Source of the DNA: an uncultured Macellibacteroides sp.
GTDB taxonomy: Bacteria; Bacteroidota; Bacteroidia; Bacteroidales; Tannerellaceae
Direction: 5' to 3'
Assembly: GCF_963667135.1 (NCBI RefSeq)
Contig: NZ_OY762974.1
Coordinates: 248,001 to 312,000 of the forward strand
Length of the DNA: 64,000 nucleotides
Shown: piece after piece, positions 45,960-54,622 of the stretch
Layout of the letters: every line of letters begins with the position of its first letter
How positions within the stretch are numbered: position 1 is the stretch's first letter
The notes under the pieces: model-generated
Database searches by the model: none
Told to the model about the DNA's origin: nothing
The model's input: only the letters and a program-made list of their open reading frames with translations
Position numbers and translations under genes: made by a program

Positions 45960-46568
45960 ATGCAAGTAGTGATCGCTAATGAAGATAAATTAATTACTAA
46001 AAAATTAGAAGAAGAACTGATTCTCTTCAAAGATCTGTTTCATGACTTTTATCCTCAGCTATTATCTTTTGCTTTTAAGTATGTCCATAATAAATATGCA
46101 TCCGAGGATATTGTCCAGGATGTTTTTCTTTCTATTTGGAATAGAAAAGAGTTTATAAATTTTGATGAGCCGATGAAACCCTTACTCTATAAGGTAACCT
46201 ATAACAAAACGATCAACTATCTAAATTCGAACGAAGTAAAATGCAGAATTGACAATAACGAAAGTATTGACGAACAACTAAATCGCGAAATCACGAATTA
46301 TAATCAGCATGATATGTTGATGCTAAAAGAGACAACTCACGAAATAAACAGAATTATCGAGATGCTGTCGCCGCAATGTAAAAAGGTATTTTTATTAAGC
46401 CGAAAAAACAATCTTAAGAATAAAGAAATTGCTGAACTTTTAAATATAAGTGAGAAAACGGTGGAAAAGCACATAACCAAAGCATTGGCTGAAATCAGGA
46501 CTCATTTAATTGATATAGGTTTAATGAGTACATTCATTGGCATTATCGGCTGGAGTCAATTACAATAA
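45960..46568 (+). CDS. ECF RNA polymerase sigma factor (PUL 2), divergent from fecR
   Basis: 202 residues. Region 2 has LFHDFYPQLLSFAFKYVHNK, then EDIVQDVFLSIWNRK; region 4 has LSPQCKKVFLLSRKNNLKNKEIA, then ISEKTVEKHITKALAEIR. It should activate the PUL 2 susC promoter. Unlike in PUL 1, the gene points away from fecR, so sigma and anti-sigma are made from separate promoters. Confidence 0.92.
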   Translation: MQVVIANEDKLITKKLEEELILFKDLFHDFYPQLLSFAFKYVHNKYASEDIVQDVFLSIWNRKEFINFDEPMKPLLYKVTYNKTINYLNSNEVKCRIDNNESIDEQLNREITNYNQHDMLMLKETTHEINRIIEMLSPQCKKVFLLSRKNNLKNKEIAELLNISEKTVEKHITKALAEIRTHLIDIGLMSTFIGIIGWSQLQ

Positions 46569-46631
46569 GAGTGTTTAGCTCGCCGCCTTATAGCAAGTAG
46601 CAGTATTCCTATAGTCTATTATCCGTTTGCA

Positions 46632-46767
46632 TACGAACAAGTATTCGTTTGACATATGCATCCTTTGCGTTTGGCATATGAATACCTTACGTTCAACATA
46701 TCGCAAACGCAAGGTATCCATATGTTGATTTTGCGTTTGCGATATGGCAAACGAATACTTGTTCGTA
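46632..46767. repeat. 136-bp mosaic element with 20-bp terminal inverted repeats
   Basis: The ends TACGAACAAGTATTCGTTTG (46632-46651) and its exact reverse complement (46748-46767) are perfect 20-bp inverted repeats. Inside lie three copies of a 19-base word of type CATATGvATaCCTTgCGTT: two direct copies (46653-46671 and 46675-46693, period 22) and one inverted (46706-46724), with 16-17 of 19 positions shared. There is no coding potential. It could be a miniature mobile element or a structured intergenic repeat. Confidence 0.75.
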
Positions 46768-46922
46768 GTGTTCGGATTAGTTTACTAGAGTGTTTGAACT
46801 ACTTTATCGTTTACTGTGAGTTAACTATCAGTTGATTAGAAATTATCGGGCTATGTGGATGTAGAATAACGCGGCAAGATGTATACCGAAAGGTTTGTGG
46901 GGCTGAAATAAAATGGTGACAG

Positions 46923-47017
46923 GTGACAGATAAAAACAATCTGTCACTTCTCATCTATCACTGCCACATCCCTTGTGGATAAAGGGAAGTAACACAAAAA
47001 GTGAGAAGTGACAGATT
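46923..47017. repeat. GTGACAGAT inverted-repeat cluster
   Basis: A hairpin GTGACAGAT (46923-46931) / ATCTGTCAC (46939-46947) overlaps a longer perfect 16-bp inverted repeat, AATCTGTCACTTCTCA (46938-46953) with TGAGAAGTGACAGATT (47002-47017). The same arm can therefore pair with either partner. No T-run follows. Confidence 0.7.
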
Positions 47018-47051
47018 AAATTGAAAAATATCGCAGTTAGGATTGCGTTAT

Positions 47052-47639
47052 TTAATCGAGTGTAAATACAAAGTCCTCCTTCGGACGACGAACTTTCTTT
47101 AGGTTTACCAACCAGTCATTCTCTGCATCGCGGTAACCCAGTGGAAGCATAGTTACACTGCGGAGGCCTTGTTCTCTTAATCCTAATAGTTCATCGAGTG
47201 CATCGGCATCGAAGCCTTCCATGGGAGTGGCGTCTACTTTTAATTCGCCGGCGGCGGCAATAGCCATACCGAATGCGATGTACGATTGATGAGCTGCATG
47301 AATAAAGTTCAACTCCGCATCGCGCGTTCCATAAATGCTGAGCAATCTGTTTTTATAATCATCCATGGTCCCTACAGGCAAACCTCTTTCGTCTACTGTA
47401 AAGTCAAGCATTTGAGAGATACGTTCGGTTGTATAATTATCCCAAGCAGCAAAAACGAGCAAATGAGAACAATCAACCACTTGTGTCTGATTAAAGGATA
47501 TAGTTACTATTTTTTCTTTTAATTCTTTGTTTGTAATAACAATCACTTTAAAGGGTTGCAGACCCGAAGAGGTGGGTGCCATACGGGCTGCTTCAATAAT
47601 TGCTTCTACTTTATCTTCCGGAACAACTTGTCCGTTCAT
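47052..47639 (-). CDS. Nitroreductase-family NAD(P)H oxidoreductase, apparent N-terminal frameshift
   Basis: The open frame from an internal ATG (47639) gives 195 residues with nitroreductase features (MAPTSSGLQPFKVIVITN near 20-37, AMAIAAAGELKVDATPMEGFD near 127, and VTMLPLGYRD). The usual start with the FMN-contacting RYATKK is missing from this frame's Met. Upstream codons in the same frame do read KVLNERYATKK but have no start codon. An ATG at 47683 in another frame reads MELLK and would join exactly if the A-run at 47672-47670 had one more base. The gene is therefore either broken or affected by a base-calling error. Confidence 0.8.
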   Translation of the reverse strand: MNGQVVPEDKVEAIIEAARMAPTSSGLQPFKVIVITNKELKEKIVTISFNQTQVVDCSHLLVFAAWDNYTTERISQMLDFTVDERGLPVGTMDDYKNRLLSIYGTRDAELNFIHAAHQSYIAFGMAIAAAGELKVDATPMEGFDADALDELLGLREQGLRSVTMLPLGYRDAENDWLVNLKKVRRPKEDFVFTLD

Positions 47640-47840
47640 CTTCTTTGTAGCGTATCGCTCGTTGAGTACTTTAATAATTCCATATTTATCTATTCGTTGT
47701 TTATTTATATTCGGTTTATATCCTACTTAAACTGCTTTACAACATAAAAAGTTGCAAAGACTATAGTCAAAATCTATTAAATAATGTTGAACGGGTAGTT
47801 TTAATTAGGTTAAGGGATTTAAGCCTCCTTATTTATAAAC

Positions 47841-47848
47841 TATATTTG
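47841..47848 (+). promoter_or_regulatory. -7 box of the AraC-type regulator gene
   Basis: TATATTTG matches TAnnTTTG; the predicted start is about 20 bases before the ATG at 47875. Confidence 0.45.
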
Positions 47849-47874
47849 CAGCATACTAATACTTTTTTAGCATC

Positions 47875-48771
47875 ATGACAACAGCTGCGGGAACAAATAC
47901 TATTATTAGGGAAATTACGCCACTTTCGGATAAGGACTGCTTTTATATTGTTGAAAGATATAAATCGGAATTTACCTATCCGCTTCATTGTCATGCTGAA
48001 TATGAATTAACTTTTGTAGAAAAGGGGGCTGGTGTAAGGCGAATTGTTGGCGATTCGGCCCAGGTTATTGGTGATTACGACCTTGTATTAATCGCTGGCA
48101 AGGACCTTGAACATGTATGGGAGCAGCACGAATGTAATTCAGCCAAAATAAGAGAAATTACCATTCAGTTTTCGCCCGATTTGTTTATCAATAGTTTAAT
48201 CCATAAAAATCAATTTGACAGCATACTTAAAATGCTTGAATCGGCAAGCAAAGGTCTTTCGTTCCCGATGGATGCCATCCTTAAAGTATACGACAAATTA
48301 GATACGCTAGCCTCGGAAAGGGAGGGGTTTTATGCCGTGATTAAATTTCTAACCATCCTTTACGAACTTTCCAATTGCGAAAATGCGCAACCTCTTGCAA
48401 GCTCTTCGTTTGCCAGATTGGAAGTAAATGCAGACAGCAGACGTATTCAAAAAGTACAGGAGTACTTAAATAAACATTACATGGAAGAGATAAGGTTGCA
48501 TCAAATATCGGATTTGGCAGGCATGACTCCGGTTGCTTTCAGTCGTTTTTTTAAACTGCGTACCGGGAAAAGCCTTTCAGATTATATCATTTATTTACGG
48601 CTTGGTTTCGCTGCCCGTTTATTGGTGGATTCCACTCGCTCTATTGCCGAGATTTGTTATGAGTGTGGATTTAATAACTTATCGAACTTTAACCGTATTT
48701 TCAAGAAGAAAAAAGGATGTTCCCCCAAAGAGTTCAGAGATAATTACAGGAAAAAGAAAATTCTCTTTTAA
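47875..48771 (+). CDS. AraC-family transcriptional regulator of the mannan cassette
   Basis: 298 residues. The N-terminal cupin part (FTYPLHCHAEYELTFVEKGAG near 34-54) should bind a sugar. The C-terminal pair of helix-turn-helix motifs (about 200-295) includes LHQISDLAGMTPVAFSRFFKLRTGKSLSDYI and IAEICYECGFNNLSNFNRIFKKKKGCSPKEFR. It lies directly upstream of the GH26 operon in the same direction and probably activates it in response to a manno-oligosaccharide. Confidence 0.88.
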   Translation: MTTAAGTNTIIREITPLSDKDCFYIVERYKSEFTYPLHCHAEYELTFVEKGAGVRRIVGDSAQVIGDYDLVLIAGKDLEHVWEQHECNSAKIREITIQFSPDLFINSLIHKNQFDSILKMLESASKGLSFPMDAILKVYDKLDTLASEREGFYAVIKFLTILYELSNCENAQPLASSSFARLEVNADSRRIQKVQEYLNKHYMEEIRLHQISDLAGMTPVAFSRFFKLRTGKSLSDYIIYLRLGFAARLLVDSTRSIAEICYECGFNNLSNFNRIFKKKKGCSPKEFRDNYRKKKILF

Positions 48772-48835
48772 GGGATAGGATAAAATAGTATTAGTTTTAG
48801 ATAAATAACGCACGGTTTTCTCCTAAGCAAACCTC

Positions 48836-48843
48836 TACTTTTG
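48836..48843 (+). promoter_or_regulatory. -7 box of the GH26 operon
   Basis: TACTTTTG matches TAnnTTTG, about 28 bases before the likely start of transcription leader and 35 bases before the ATG at 48878. The 106-bp gap after the AraC gene is where its operator should be. Confidence 0.45.
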
Positions 48844-48877
48844 TAACCACAATAGTAAATACAAAACAGGGAGAAAA

Positions 48878-49993
48878 ATGAAAAAATTACTACTAATTCT
48901 ATGCATGTTCATTTCAATTACTTCATGCATTGCAAAGAATGACGAAGAAACTACTTCAACCACCGGACAACGGACTGTTCTGACTGAGAATCTTCTCAAA
49001 AATCTTAGAACGATGCATGAAACAGGATTCATGTTTGGTCATCATGATGACCCTCTTTACGGAATTGGGTGGGAAGGGGATGCCGGCCGCTCTGATGTTA
49101 AAAGTGTATGTGGTGATTATCCTGCCGTAATGAGCTTCGATTTGGGTCACATTGAACTGGGTGATGCGAAGAGTCTGGACAATATTACCTTCGAAAAGAT
49201 TCGCACCGAAATGATCAATCAATATAAACGCGGTGGTATGATTTCGGTTAGCTGGCACCTTAACAATCCGCTTACCGGAGGCGACTCCTGGGATGTAAAA
49301 ACGCCTGGTGTGGTTGCAGCTGTTCTTCCCGGTGGAGCAAAACACGAACTGTTTCTTACCTGGCTGGACCGGGTGGCTGCCTTTTTCAACAATCTTACAA
49401 CCGAAGAAGGTGATAAGATTCCTGTATTGTTTCGTCCCTGGCACGAACATACCGGTAGTTGGTTTTGGTGGGGTAAAGAGCATTGCACTCCCGAACAATA
49501 CAAGCAATTATGGCAAATTACCCGCAATCGTTTGGATGTAAAGGGGGTAAACAACCTTCTTTATGCGTATTCTCCGGGTACAGAAGGCATTGGTGATGTG
49601 TATATGGAACGGTATCCGGGTGATGAATATGTGGATCTGCTGGGTGTGGACGGATATCAGTTTGGTGGTGAAGCCGGTGCAGAAGGGTTTATAAAAACGA
49701 TGAATAGCATGCTGACATTTATCACTAAAATGGGTAAAGAACACAATAAACCTATCGCTTTTACCGAAACCGGACTGGAGGCATTGCCTATGAGTAACTG
49801 GTGGACGGAAATTTTGCTTCCAATTGTTGATAAATATCCGATTGCGTATGTTTTAGTCTGGAGAAATGCAAGAGAACGCGATAGCCACTTCTATGCTCCT
49901 TATCCGGGCCAGGTATCGGCAGCCGACTTTGTAAAATTCTACCAAAATTCAAAAACATTGTTTAGCCAAGACGTTAAAAACTTATATAAATAA
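48878..49993 (+). CDS. GH26 beta-mannanase lipoprotein
   Basis: 371 residues with a lipoprotein signal (Cys17 in ISITSC). The GH26 fold runs from FGHHDDPLYG to the end. The acid/base is Glu190 in FRPWHEHTGSWFWWG and the nucleophile is Glu297 in AFTETGLE; VSWHLNNP near 125 is also typical. It should release mannobiose or short manno-oligosaccharides from beta-1,4-mannan or glucomannan. The next gene starts 6 bases after the stop. Confidence 0.95.
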   Translation: MKKLLLILCMFISITSCIAKNDEETTSTTGQRTVLTENLLKNLRTMHETGFMFGHHDDPLYGIGWEGDAGRSDVKSVCGDYPAVMSFDLGHIELGDAKSLDNITFEKIRTEMINQYKRGGMISVSWHLNNPLTGGDSWDVKTPGVVAAVLPGGAKHELFLTWLDRVAAFFNNLTTEEGDKIPVLFRPWHEHTGSWFWWGKEHCTPEQYKQLWQITRNRLDVKGVNNLLYAYSPGTEGIGDVYMERYPGDEYVDLLGVDGYQFGGEAGAEGFIKTMNSMLTFITKMGKEHNKPIAFTETGLEALPMSNWWTEILLPIVDKYPIAYVLVWRNARERDSHFYAPYPGQVSAADFVKFYQNSKTLFSQDVKNLYK

Positions 49994-49999
49994 AATAAT

Positions 50000-51178
50000 A
50001 TGAAAGCTTTTCAAGACAAGGTAGCCAAACTCCTTTGCGATCACGAAACATTTCTTTCCATTAAAAACGAGCCTTTGGAAGGAGGAAACGGACTGTATAC
50101 CCGATATAAAAATCCGATTCTAACCGGTGCTCATACGCCTGTATTCTGGAGATACGACCTGAATAAGGATTCGAATCCATACCTGATGGAACGAATTGGC
50201 ATGAATGCAGCCTTTAACTCGGGAGCCATGAAATGGAATGGCAAATACATTCTGGTCGTACGTGTGGAAGGCGCCGACCGTAAATCGTTTTTCGCTGTTG
50301 CCGAAAGTCCTAATGGAATCGACAATTTCCACTTCTGGGATTATCCGATTACAATGCCCGATACAGAAGATCCGGCAACTAATATTTACGATATGCGCCT
50401 TACGGCACACGAGGATGGTTGGATTTATGGTATCTTCTGTGCAGAGCGTCACGATCCAAATGCTCCTGCAGGAGATTTATCGTCGGCCACTGCCACTGCA
50501 GCAATCGCACGTACAAAAGACCTGATTAACTGGGATAGGCTCCCGGATCTGAAAACAAAAAGTCAGCAACGTAATGTGGTGCTTCATCCAGAGTTCGTTG
50601 ACGGTAAGTATGCCTTGTATACCCGTCCGCAGGATGGCTTTATCGATGCCGGAAGCGGTGGAGGTATCGGTTGGGCTTTGGTAGAGGATATGACCTGCGC
50701 CGAAGTGAAGGAAGAGATAATTATCGATCAGCGTTACTATCACACCATCAAGGAAGTTAAAAACGGCGAAGGCCCCCACCCGATCAAGACATCTAAAGGT
50801 TGGTTGCATTTGGCGCATGGAGTACGTGGTTGCGCGGCAGGTCTGCGTTACGTGCTGTATATGTACATGACCTCCCTCGAGGATCCGACAAAGCTGATCG
50901 CTACACCAGGCGGATTCTTTATGGCTCCCGAAGGTGAAGAACGTATCGGCGATGTATCAAACGTGCTTTTCACCAACGGATGGATAAAGGACGAAAACGG
51001 ATCCGTGTTTATTTACTATGCATCTTCGGATACCCGTATGCATGTTGCAACTTCAACGGTAGACAAACTGGTGGATTACTGCCTCAACACGCCGGCTGAT
51101 GGTTTAACTACTGCCTCGTCTGTTGAAACGTTAAAGGATTTAATTGCCAGGAATTTTAAAACAATGGGAAGAGAGTAA
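50000..51178 (+). CDS. GH130 4-O-beta-mannosyl-glucose phosphorylase
   Basis: 392 residues. [24 protein letters not shown] near 73-96 and TNIYDMRLT near 127-135, with Asp131 as the catalytic acid, match the subfamily 1 enzyme of Bacteroides fragilis (about 390 residues). It phosphorolyses Man-beta-1,4-Glc to mannose-1-phosphate and glucose in the cytoplasm. It lies between the GH26 mannanase and a sugar symporter, as expected for the mannan-phosphorolysis pathway. Confidence 0.92.
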   Translation: MKAFQDKVAKLLCDHETFLSIKNEPLEGGNGLYTRYKNPILTGAHTPVFWRYDLNKDSNPYLMERIGMNAAFNSGAMKWNGKYILVVRVEGADRKSFFAVAESPNGIDNFHFWDYPITMPDTEDPATNIYDMRLTAHEDGWIYGIFCAERHDPNAPAGDLSSATATAAIARTKDLINWDRLPDLKTKSQQRNVVLHPEFVDGKYALYTRPQDGFIDAGSGGGIGWALVEDMTCAEVKEEIIIDQRYYHTIKEVKNGEGPHPIKTSKGWLHLAHGVRGCAAGLRYVLYMYMTSLEDPTKLIATPGGFFMAPEGEERIGDVSNVLFTNGWIKDENGSVFIYYASSDTRMHVATSTVDKLVDYCLNTPADGLTTASSVETLKDLIARNFKTMGRE

Positions 51179-51199
51179 TTCTTATCCTCCATTTGTACC

Positions 51200-52591
51200 A
51201 TGATAAAACTTAAAGAAAAGATAGGTTACGGTTTCGGGGACATGGCATCGTCCATGTTCTGGAAACTGTTTGGCTCTTATCTTATGATTTTCTATACGGA
51301 TGTTTTCGGACTTCCTGCTGCCGTAGTTGGAACACTCTTTCTGGTTACCCGTGTATGGGATTCGGCTTTCGATCCCATAGTGGGCGTGGTAGCCGACCGT
51401 ACACATACACGTTGGGGGAAGTTCCGCCCTTACTTGCTTATGCTAGCCGTTCCGTTTTCGGTTATTGGCGTTCTCACTTTCATTACGCCATCGTTGAATG
51501 ATAGCGGTAAACTGATTTATGCCTATGTAACTTATTCACTAATGATGATGGTTTACTCGGCAATCAATGTTCCCTATGCTTCATTGCTGGGTGTAATAAG
51601 TGCTGACCCGAAAGAAAGAAACACGTTGTCGACTTTTAGAATGGCATTTGCTTATGTTGGGAGTTTCATAGCATTGCTGTTGTTTATGCCTATGGTGAAT
51701 TTCTTTAGCAATCACAGCAAAGAGTTAACAAACCAGCAACATGGTTGGACAATGGCTGTAATCGTTATTGCTGTTATGTGTGCCCTTTTGTTTATTGGTT
51801 GCTTTGTCCTTACCAAAGAAAGGGTAAAACCTATGCGCGAAAAGCAAGCTCCTCTTAAAGAAGACCTGAAAGATTTGTGGAAAAACAGGCCTTGGTGGAT
51901 CCTGCTCGGAGCCGGAGTTGCTGCACTCGTATTTAATTCCATCCGCGATGGTGCCACTGTTTACTACTTCAAGTATTTTATTGTTGAAGAAAACTACGAA
52001 ACAGTTTCATTTTTCGGCGTATCGTTTGTACTGAGCGGTCTTTACCTTTCAATAGGTCAGATTGCCAATATTGCGGGTGTTATTCTGGCTGCTCCTGTAA
52101 GCAACCGGATTGGTAAGAAACAGACCTACATGGGAGCTATGAGTATTGCTACAATACTAAGTATTATGTTCTTTTGGTTTGATAAAGACAATATGGCGAT
52201 GATCTTTATTTTTCAAATACTGATTAGTATATGTGCTGGTAGTGTTTTCCCCTTGTTGTGGTCTATGTATGCCGACTGTACAGACTATTCTGAACTGAAA
52301 ACAGGCAACAGAGCAACCGGACTTATATTCAGTTCTTCGTCCATGAGCCAGAAATTCGGCTGGGCGATTGGTAGCGCCCTTACAGGATGGTTACTGGCTT
52401 ATTTCGGATTCCGTGCCAATGAGGTGCAGAACGCTGAAGCCATTCAGGGCATCAAGATGTTTATGAGTTTCCTTCCTGCCGTTGGAACCGTTTTGTCTGT
52501 ACTATTTATCAGCATCTATCCGCTTAGCGAGAAAAAGATGGTAGAGATAAGCCACACGCTCAAAACCCGCCGGGAACAAGAAGCATTATAA
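51200..52591 (+). CDS. GPH-family sugar:cation symporter
   Basis: 463 residues with about 12 membrane helices. The family signature is near the start: GYGFGDMASSMFWKLFGSYLMIFYTD, then WDSAFDPIVGVVADRTHTRWGKFRPYLL. It should bring the mannobiose or related disaccharide made by GH26 across the inner membrane to the GH130 enzyme. It is the last gene of the operon before a terminator. Confidence 0.93.
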   Translation: MIKLKEKIGYGFGDMASSMFWKLFGSYLMIFYTDVFGLPAAVVGTLFLVTRVWDSAFDPIVGVVADRTHTRWGKFRPYLLMLAVPFSVIGVLTFITPSLNDSGKLIYAYVTYSLMMMVYSAINVPYASLLGVISADPKERNTLSTFRMAFAYVGSFIALLLFMPMVNFFSNHSKELTNQQHGWTMAVIVIAVMCALLFIGCFVLTKERVKPMREKQAPLKEDLKDLWKNRPWWILLGAGVAALVFNSIRDGATVYYFKYFIVEENYETVSFFGVSFVLSGLYLSIGQIANIAGVILAAPVSNRIGKKQTYMGAMSIATILSIMFFWFDKDNMAMIFIFQILISICAGSVFPLLWSMYADCTDYSELKTGNRATGLIFSSSSMSQKFGWAIGSALTGWLLAYFGFRANEVQNAEAIQGIKMFMSFLPAVGTVLSVLFISIYPLSEKKMVEISHTLKTRREQEAL

Positions 52592-52605
52592 TCCAGGAGT
52601 TTAAT

Positions 52606-52647
52606 AAAAAAGGAGGTTGTCTGAATAACACGGACAACCTCCTTTTT
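52606..52647. terminator. Bidirectional terminator after the mannan operon
   Basis: AAAAAGGAGGTTGTC (52607-52621) pairs with GACAACCTCCTTTTT (52633-52647), with A and T runs forming both tails; it serves the convergent symporter and acetyltransferase genes. Confidence 0.9.
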
Positions 52648-52662
52648 ATATTTCAACGCTTA

Positions 52663-53232
52663 TTAATTCGTTCTTTTCGTAGGGATACACTCCGCATTAA
52701 GCAGGCTGTAAATCTCCAGATCTGTAAAAACACCTCCGGTTAGTAACTCCCCTTGCCGTTCTATGCCTTCGAAAGTAAAACCAAGCCGTTGAGGAATACG
52801 TTTACTTGGGAAGTTTCCAACAGCACATTTTATTTGGATCCTGTTCATGTGGAGTTCGCCTAAAGCAAAATCACAAAGAGCCTTCACTGCAGCACTTACA
52901 ATTCCTTTTCCCTGATACTCTTCACGCAACCAGTAACCTATTTCTGTTTTACGGTTTACTTTATCCGTATCCTTAAACCCAATTAATCCAATAAACAAGC
53001 CTGTTGCACGAATGACAAACAGGTACTCCTGTTTATCTTCTGGCAGATCCAACGCTTCCTTTACAAACTGAGCCGAATCTTCCGGCTTTTGGGTATATTC
53101 AACAAAAGGAAGCCACTTACCCAAATAATCTCTTTGACTGTCAATTGTCTGAAAGATATCCAAGGCATCTTCTAACTGCAACTGACGCAGTTCAATGTCT
53201 TCGTTTAATTTTAATTGCAGATTATGTCTCAT
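52663..53232 (-). CDS. GNAT acetyltransferase, RimJ/RimL-like
   Basis: 189 residues. ELRQLQLEDALDIFQTIDSQRDYLGKWLPF near 17-46 and GYWLREEYQGKGIVSAAVKALCDFA near 97-121 (the acetyl-CoA loop) fit the ribosomal-protein serine acetyltransferase group, together with MNRIQIKCAVGN near 128. The target is unknown. It is monocistronic with a terminator on its downstream side. Confidence 0.87.
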   Translation of the reverse strand: MRHNLQLKLNEDIELRQLQLEDALDIFQTIDSQRDYLGKWLPFVEYTQKPEDSAQFVKEALDLPEDKQEYLFVIRATGLFIGLIGFKDTDKVNRKTEIGYWLREEYQGKGIVSAAVKALCDFALGELHMNRIQIKCAVGNFPSKRIPQRLGFTFEGIERQGELLTGGVFTDLEIYSLLNAECIPTKRTN

Positions 53233-53539
53233 TTTTAATGGTACTGGGATTTATATCTTCTATTGAAGCACGCTTCTCTCCGTTAACAAAAGGAAATAAA
53301 GGGTTCATATATGCTTTTCTGTCTATAAGTATTAATCAATTACAAATAAACAAATTATTCTTGAGATATAACTAAATATAGAGTTAAATAAATCAATGAT
53401 ATCAGAAGGCATATGAAATTGAAACATACAAAATAAAGCAAAAATATTTCAACTGTCATAAAAGCAGCTTTAGGCAGTCATTAATCCATTTCGATAAATA
53501 TCTTTATTTCAAATCATTTTAATATGTATCTTTGAGATT
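53233..53539. other. 307-bp divergent gap before the histidine kinase gene
   Basis: AT-rich, with no gene or clear repeat. The only features seen are TTTA (53503-53506) and TATCTTTG (53527-53534) with 20-base spacing, a likely -33/-7 pair for the kinase. Confidence 0.5.
53527..53534 (+). promoter_or_regulatory. TATCTTTG -7 box five bases before the histidine kinase start
   Basis: Exact match to TAnnTTTG with spacer AGATT before the ATG at 53540. It predicts a leaderless mRNA. Confidence 0.55.
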
Positions 53540-54622
53540 ATGAAAGCAACCAAAGTACAGCAATACATTATACTTGTTACCATTATCTCATTGGCAATAA
53601 GCATATTGGTGCACTTTGATTCCATTCTCGATCAGTTTGAACCTGTAAAAGGGAGACTACACCACTACAAGGGACCAGAAAGTCTCACTCACGTTATTGC
53701 TGATATATTTGTTACTTTCTGGGTAGGTTTTGGTCTGTTTATGCTTAACTACTATTTACTAAAGCCTATTAACAACACCAAGCGGATTGGTTTAATGAAA
53801 GCTTTTACGGTAATTATCATTACTTTACTTATGGGCTATATATTGAGTGATATTTTTTTCTCACTAAAAAATTATCTGATTCCTAGTCCCGATCTACATC
53901 CTCATGATCATCATATGCTTTACACGTTGCGGGATCTGGTTATTATTGCAGTAGTGTTAATTTCGGTCTTTGCTATACGGTTCATTAATGAAAAGCAAAC
54001 CATCAAAATAGAAAACGAACGACTTAAACGTGAGAATCTGCAAAGTCAATATGAATCGCTCAAAAACCAGATAAGTCCTCATTTTCTTTTTAATTCGCTC
54101 TCTGCACTCAATGCACTGATAAGCGACAATCCAGAAAAAGCCAGATCATATGTAAATCATCTGTCTCTGGTACTTCGGTCAGCCTTACAAAGAAATGAAG
54201 ATCGGACGGTTACTTTAACAAGCGAAATGGAAGTAGTAAGTTCCTATCTATTTCTGATTGGAATGCGCTTTGGCAGTAATCTGGTAATTGAAACGAATAC
54301 AAATGCAATGTACAATAATTTCAGATTACCTCCTCTTGCAGTTCAAATGTTGATTGAGAATGCAGTAAAACACAACGAAATAAGCAAACGTAATCCGCTT
54401 ACAATAACGATAAAAACCACCGATAAAGAAAGTCTGATCGTTAGTAATCCGATTCAAAAAAAGCTTTCGCCTGAATCAGGTACAGGAACGGGACTTGTCA
54501 ACTTATCCAGACAATATCAATTGTTGTGCGGACAAGATATCATTATATCAAAAGAAGACAATGAATTCAGAGTAGAAATACCACTATTAAATCCACAGAC
54601 CTATGAAAGTAGTATTAGTTGA
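53540..54622 (+). CDS. LytS/YehU-type sensor histidine kinase
   Basis: 360 residues. Four predicted membrane helices lie in the first 155 residues, followed by a short coiled coil (about 158-178) and the His_kinase domain with His181 in QISPHFLFNSLSALNAL. The ATPase has MLIENAVKHNEIS and GTGTGLVNLSRQYQ. There is no large extracellular sensor; a His-rich extracellular loop (PDLHPHDHHMLYT) near 117-129 may bind metal. It overlaps the response regulator gene by 20 bases. Confidence 0.92.
   Translation: MKATKVQQYIILVTIISLAISILVHFDSILDQFEPVKGRLHHYKGPESLTHVIADIFVTFWVGFGLFMLNYYLLKPINNTKRIGLMKAFTVIIITLLMGYILSDIFFSLKNYLIPSPDLHPHDHHMLYTLRDLVIIAVVLISVFAIRFINEKQTIKIENERLKRENLQSQYESLKNQISPHFLFNSLSALNALISDNPEKARSYVNHLSLVLRSALQRNEDRTVTLTSEMEVVSSYLFLIGMRFGSNLVIETNTNAMYNNFRLPPLAVQMLIENAVKHNEISKRNPLTITIKTTDKESLIVSNPIQKKLSPESGTGTGLVNLSRQYQLLCGQDIIISKEDNEFRVEIPLLNPQTYESSIS

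Larger units (their letters stand above)
46569..47051. other. 483-bp non-coding gap with two repeat clusters
   Basis: No open frame of note. It holds the mosaic palindromic element at 46632-46767 and the GTGACAGAT repeat cluster at 46923-47017, described separately. The two flanking genes are convergent. Confidence 0.7.

Noticed and set aside
46621..46770. Possible CRISPR array
   Set aside because: Repeats are two direct plus one inverted copy with only 3-base gaps, no regular spacers and no cas genes nearby.
48956..49507. Minus-strand frame of 183 codons opposite GH26
   Set aside because: Overlaps fully with a clear GH26 gene and resembles no known protein.
52606..52647. Small RNA gene
   Set aside because: The hairpin has A and T tails on both sides in a convergent gap, which is best explained as a bidirectional terminator.
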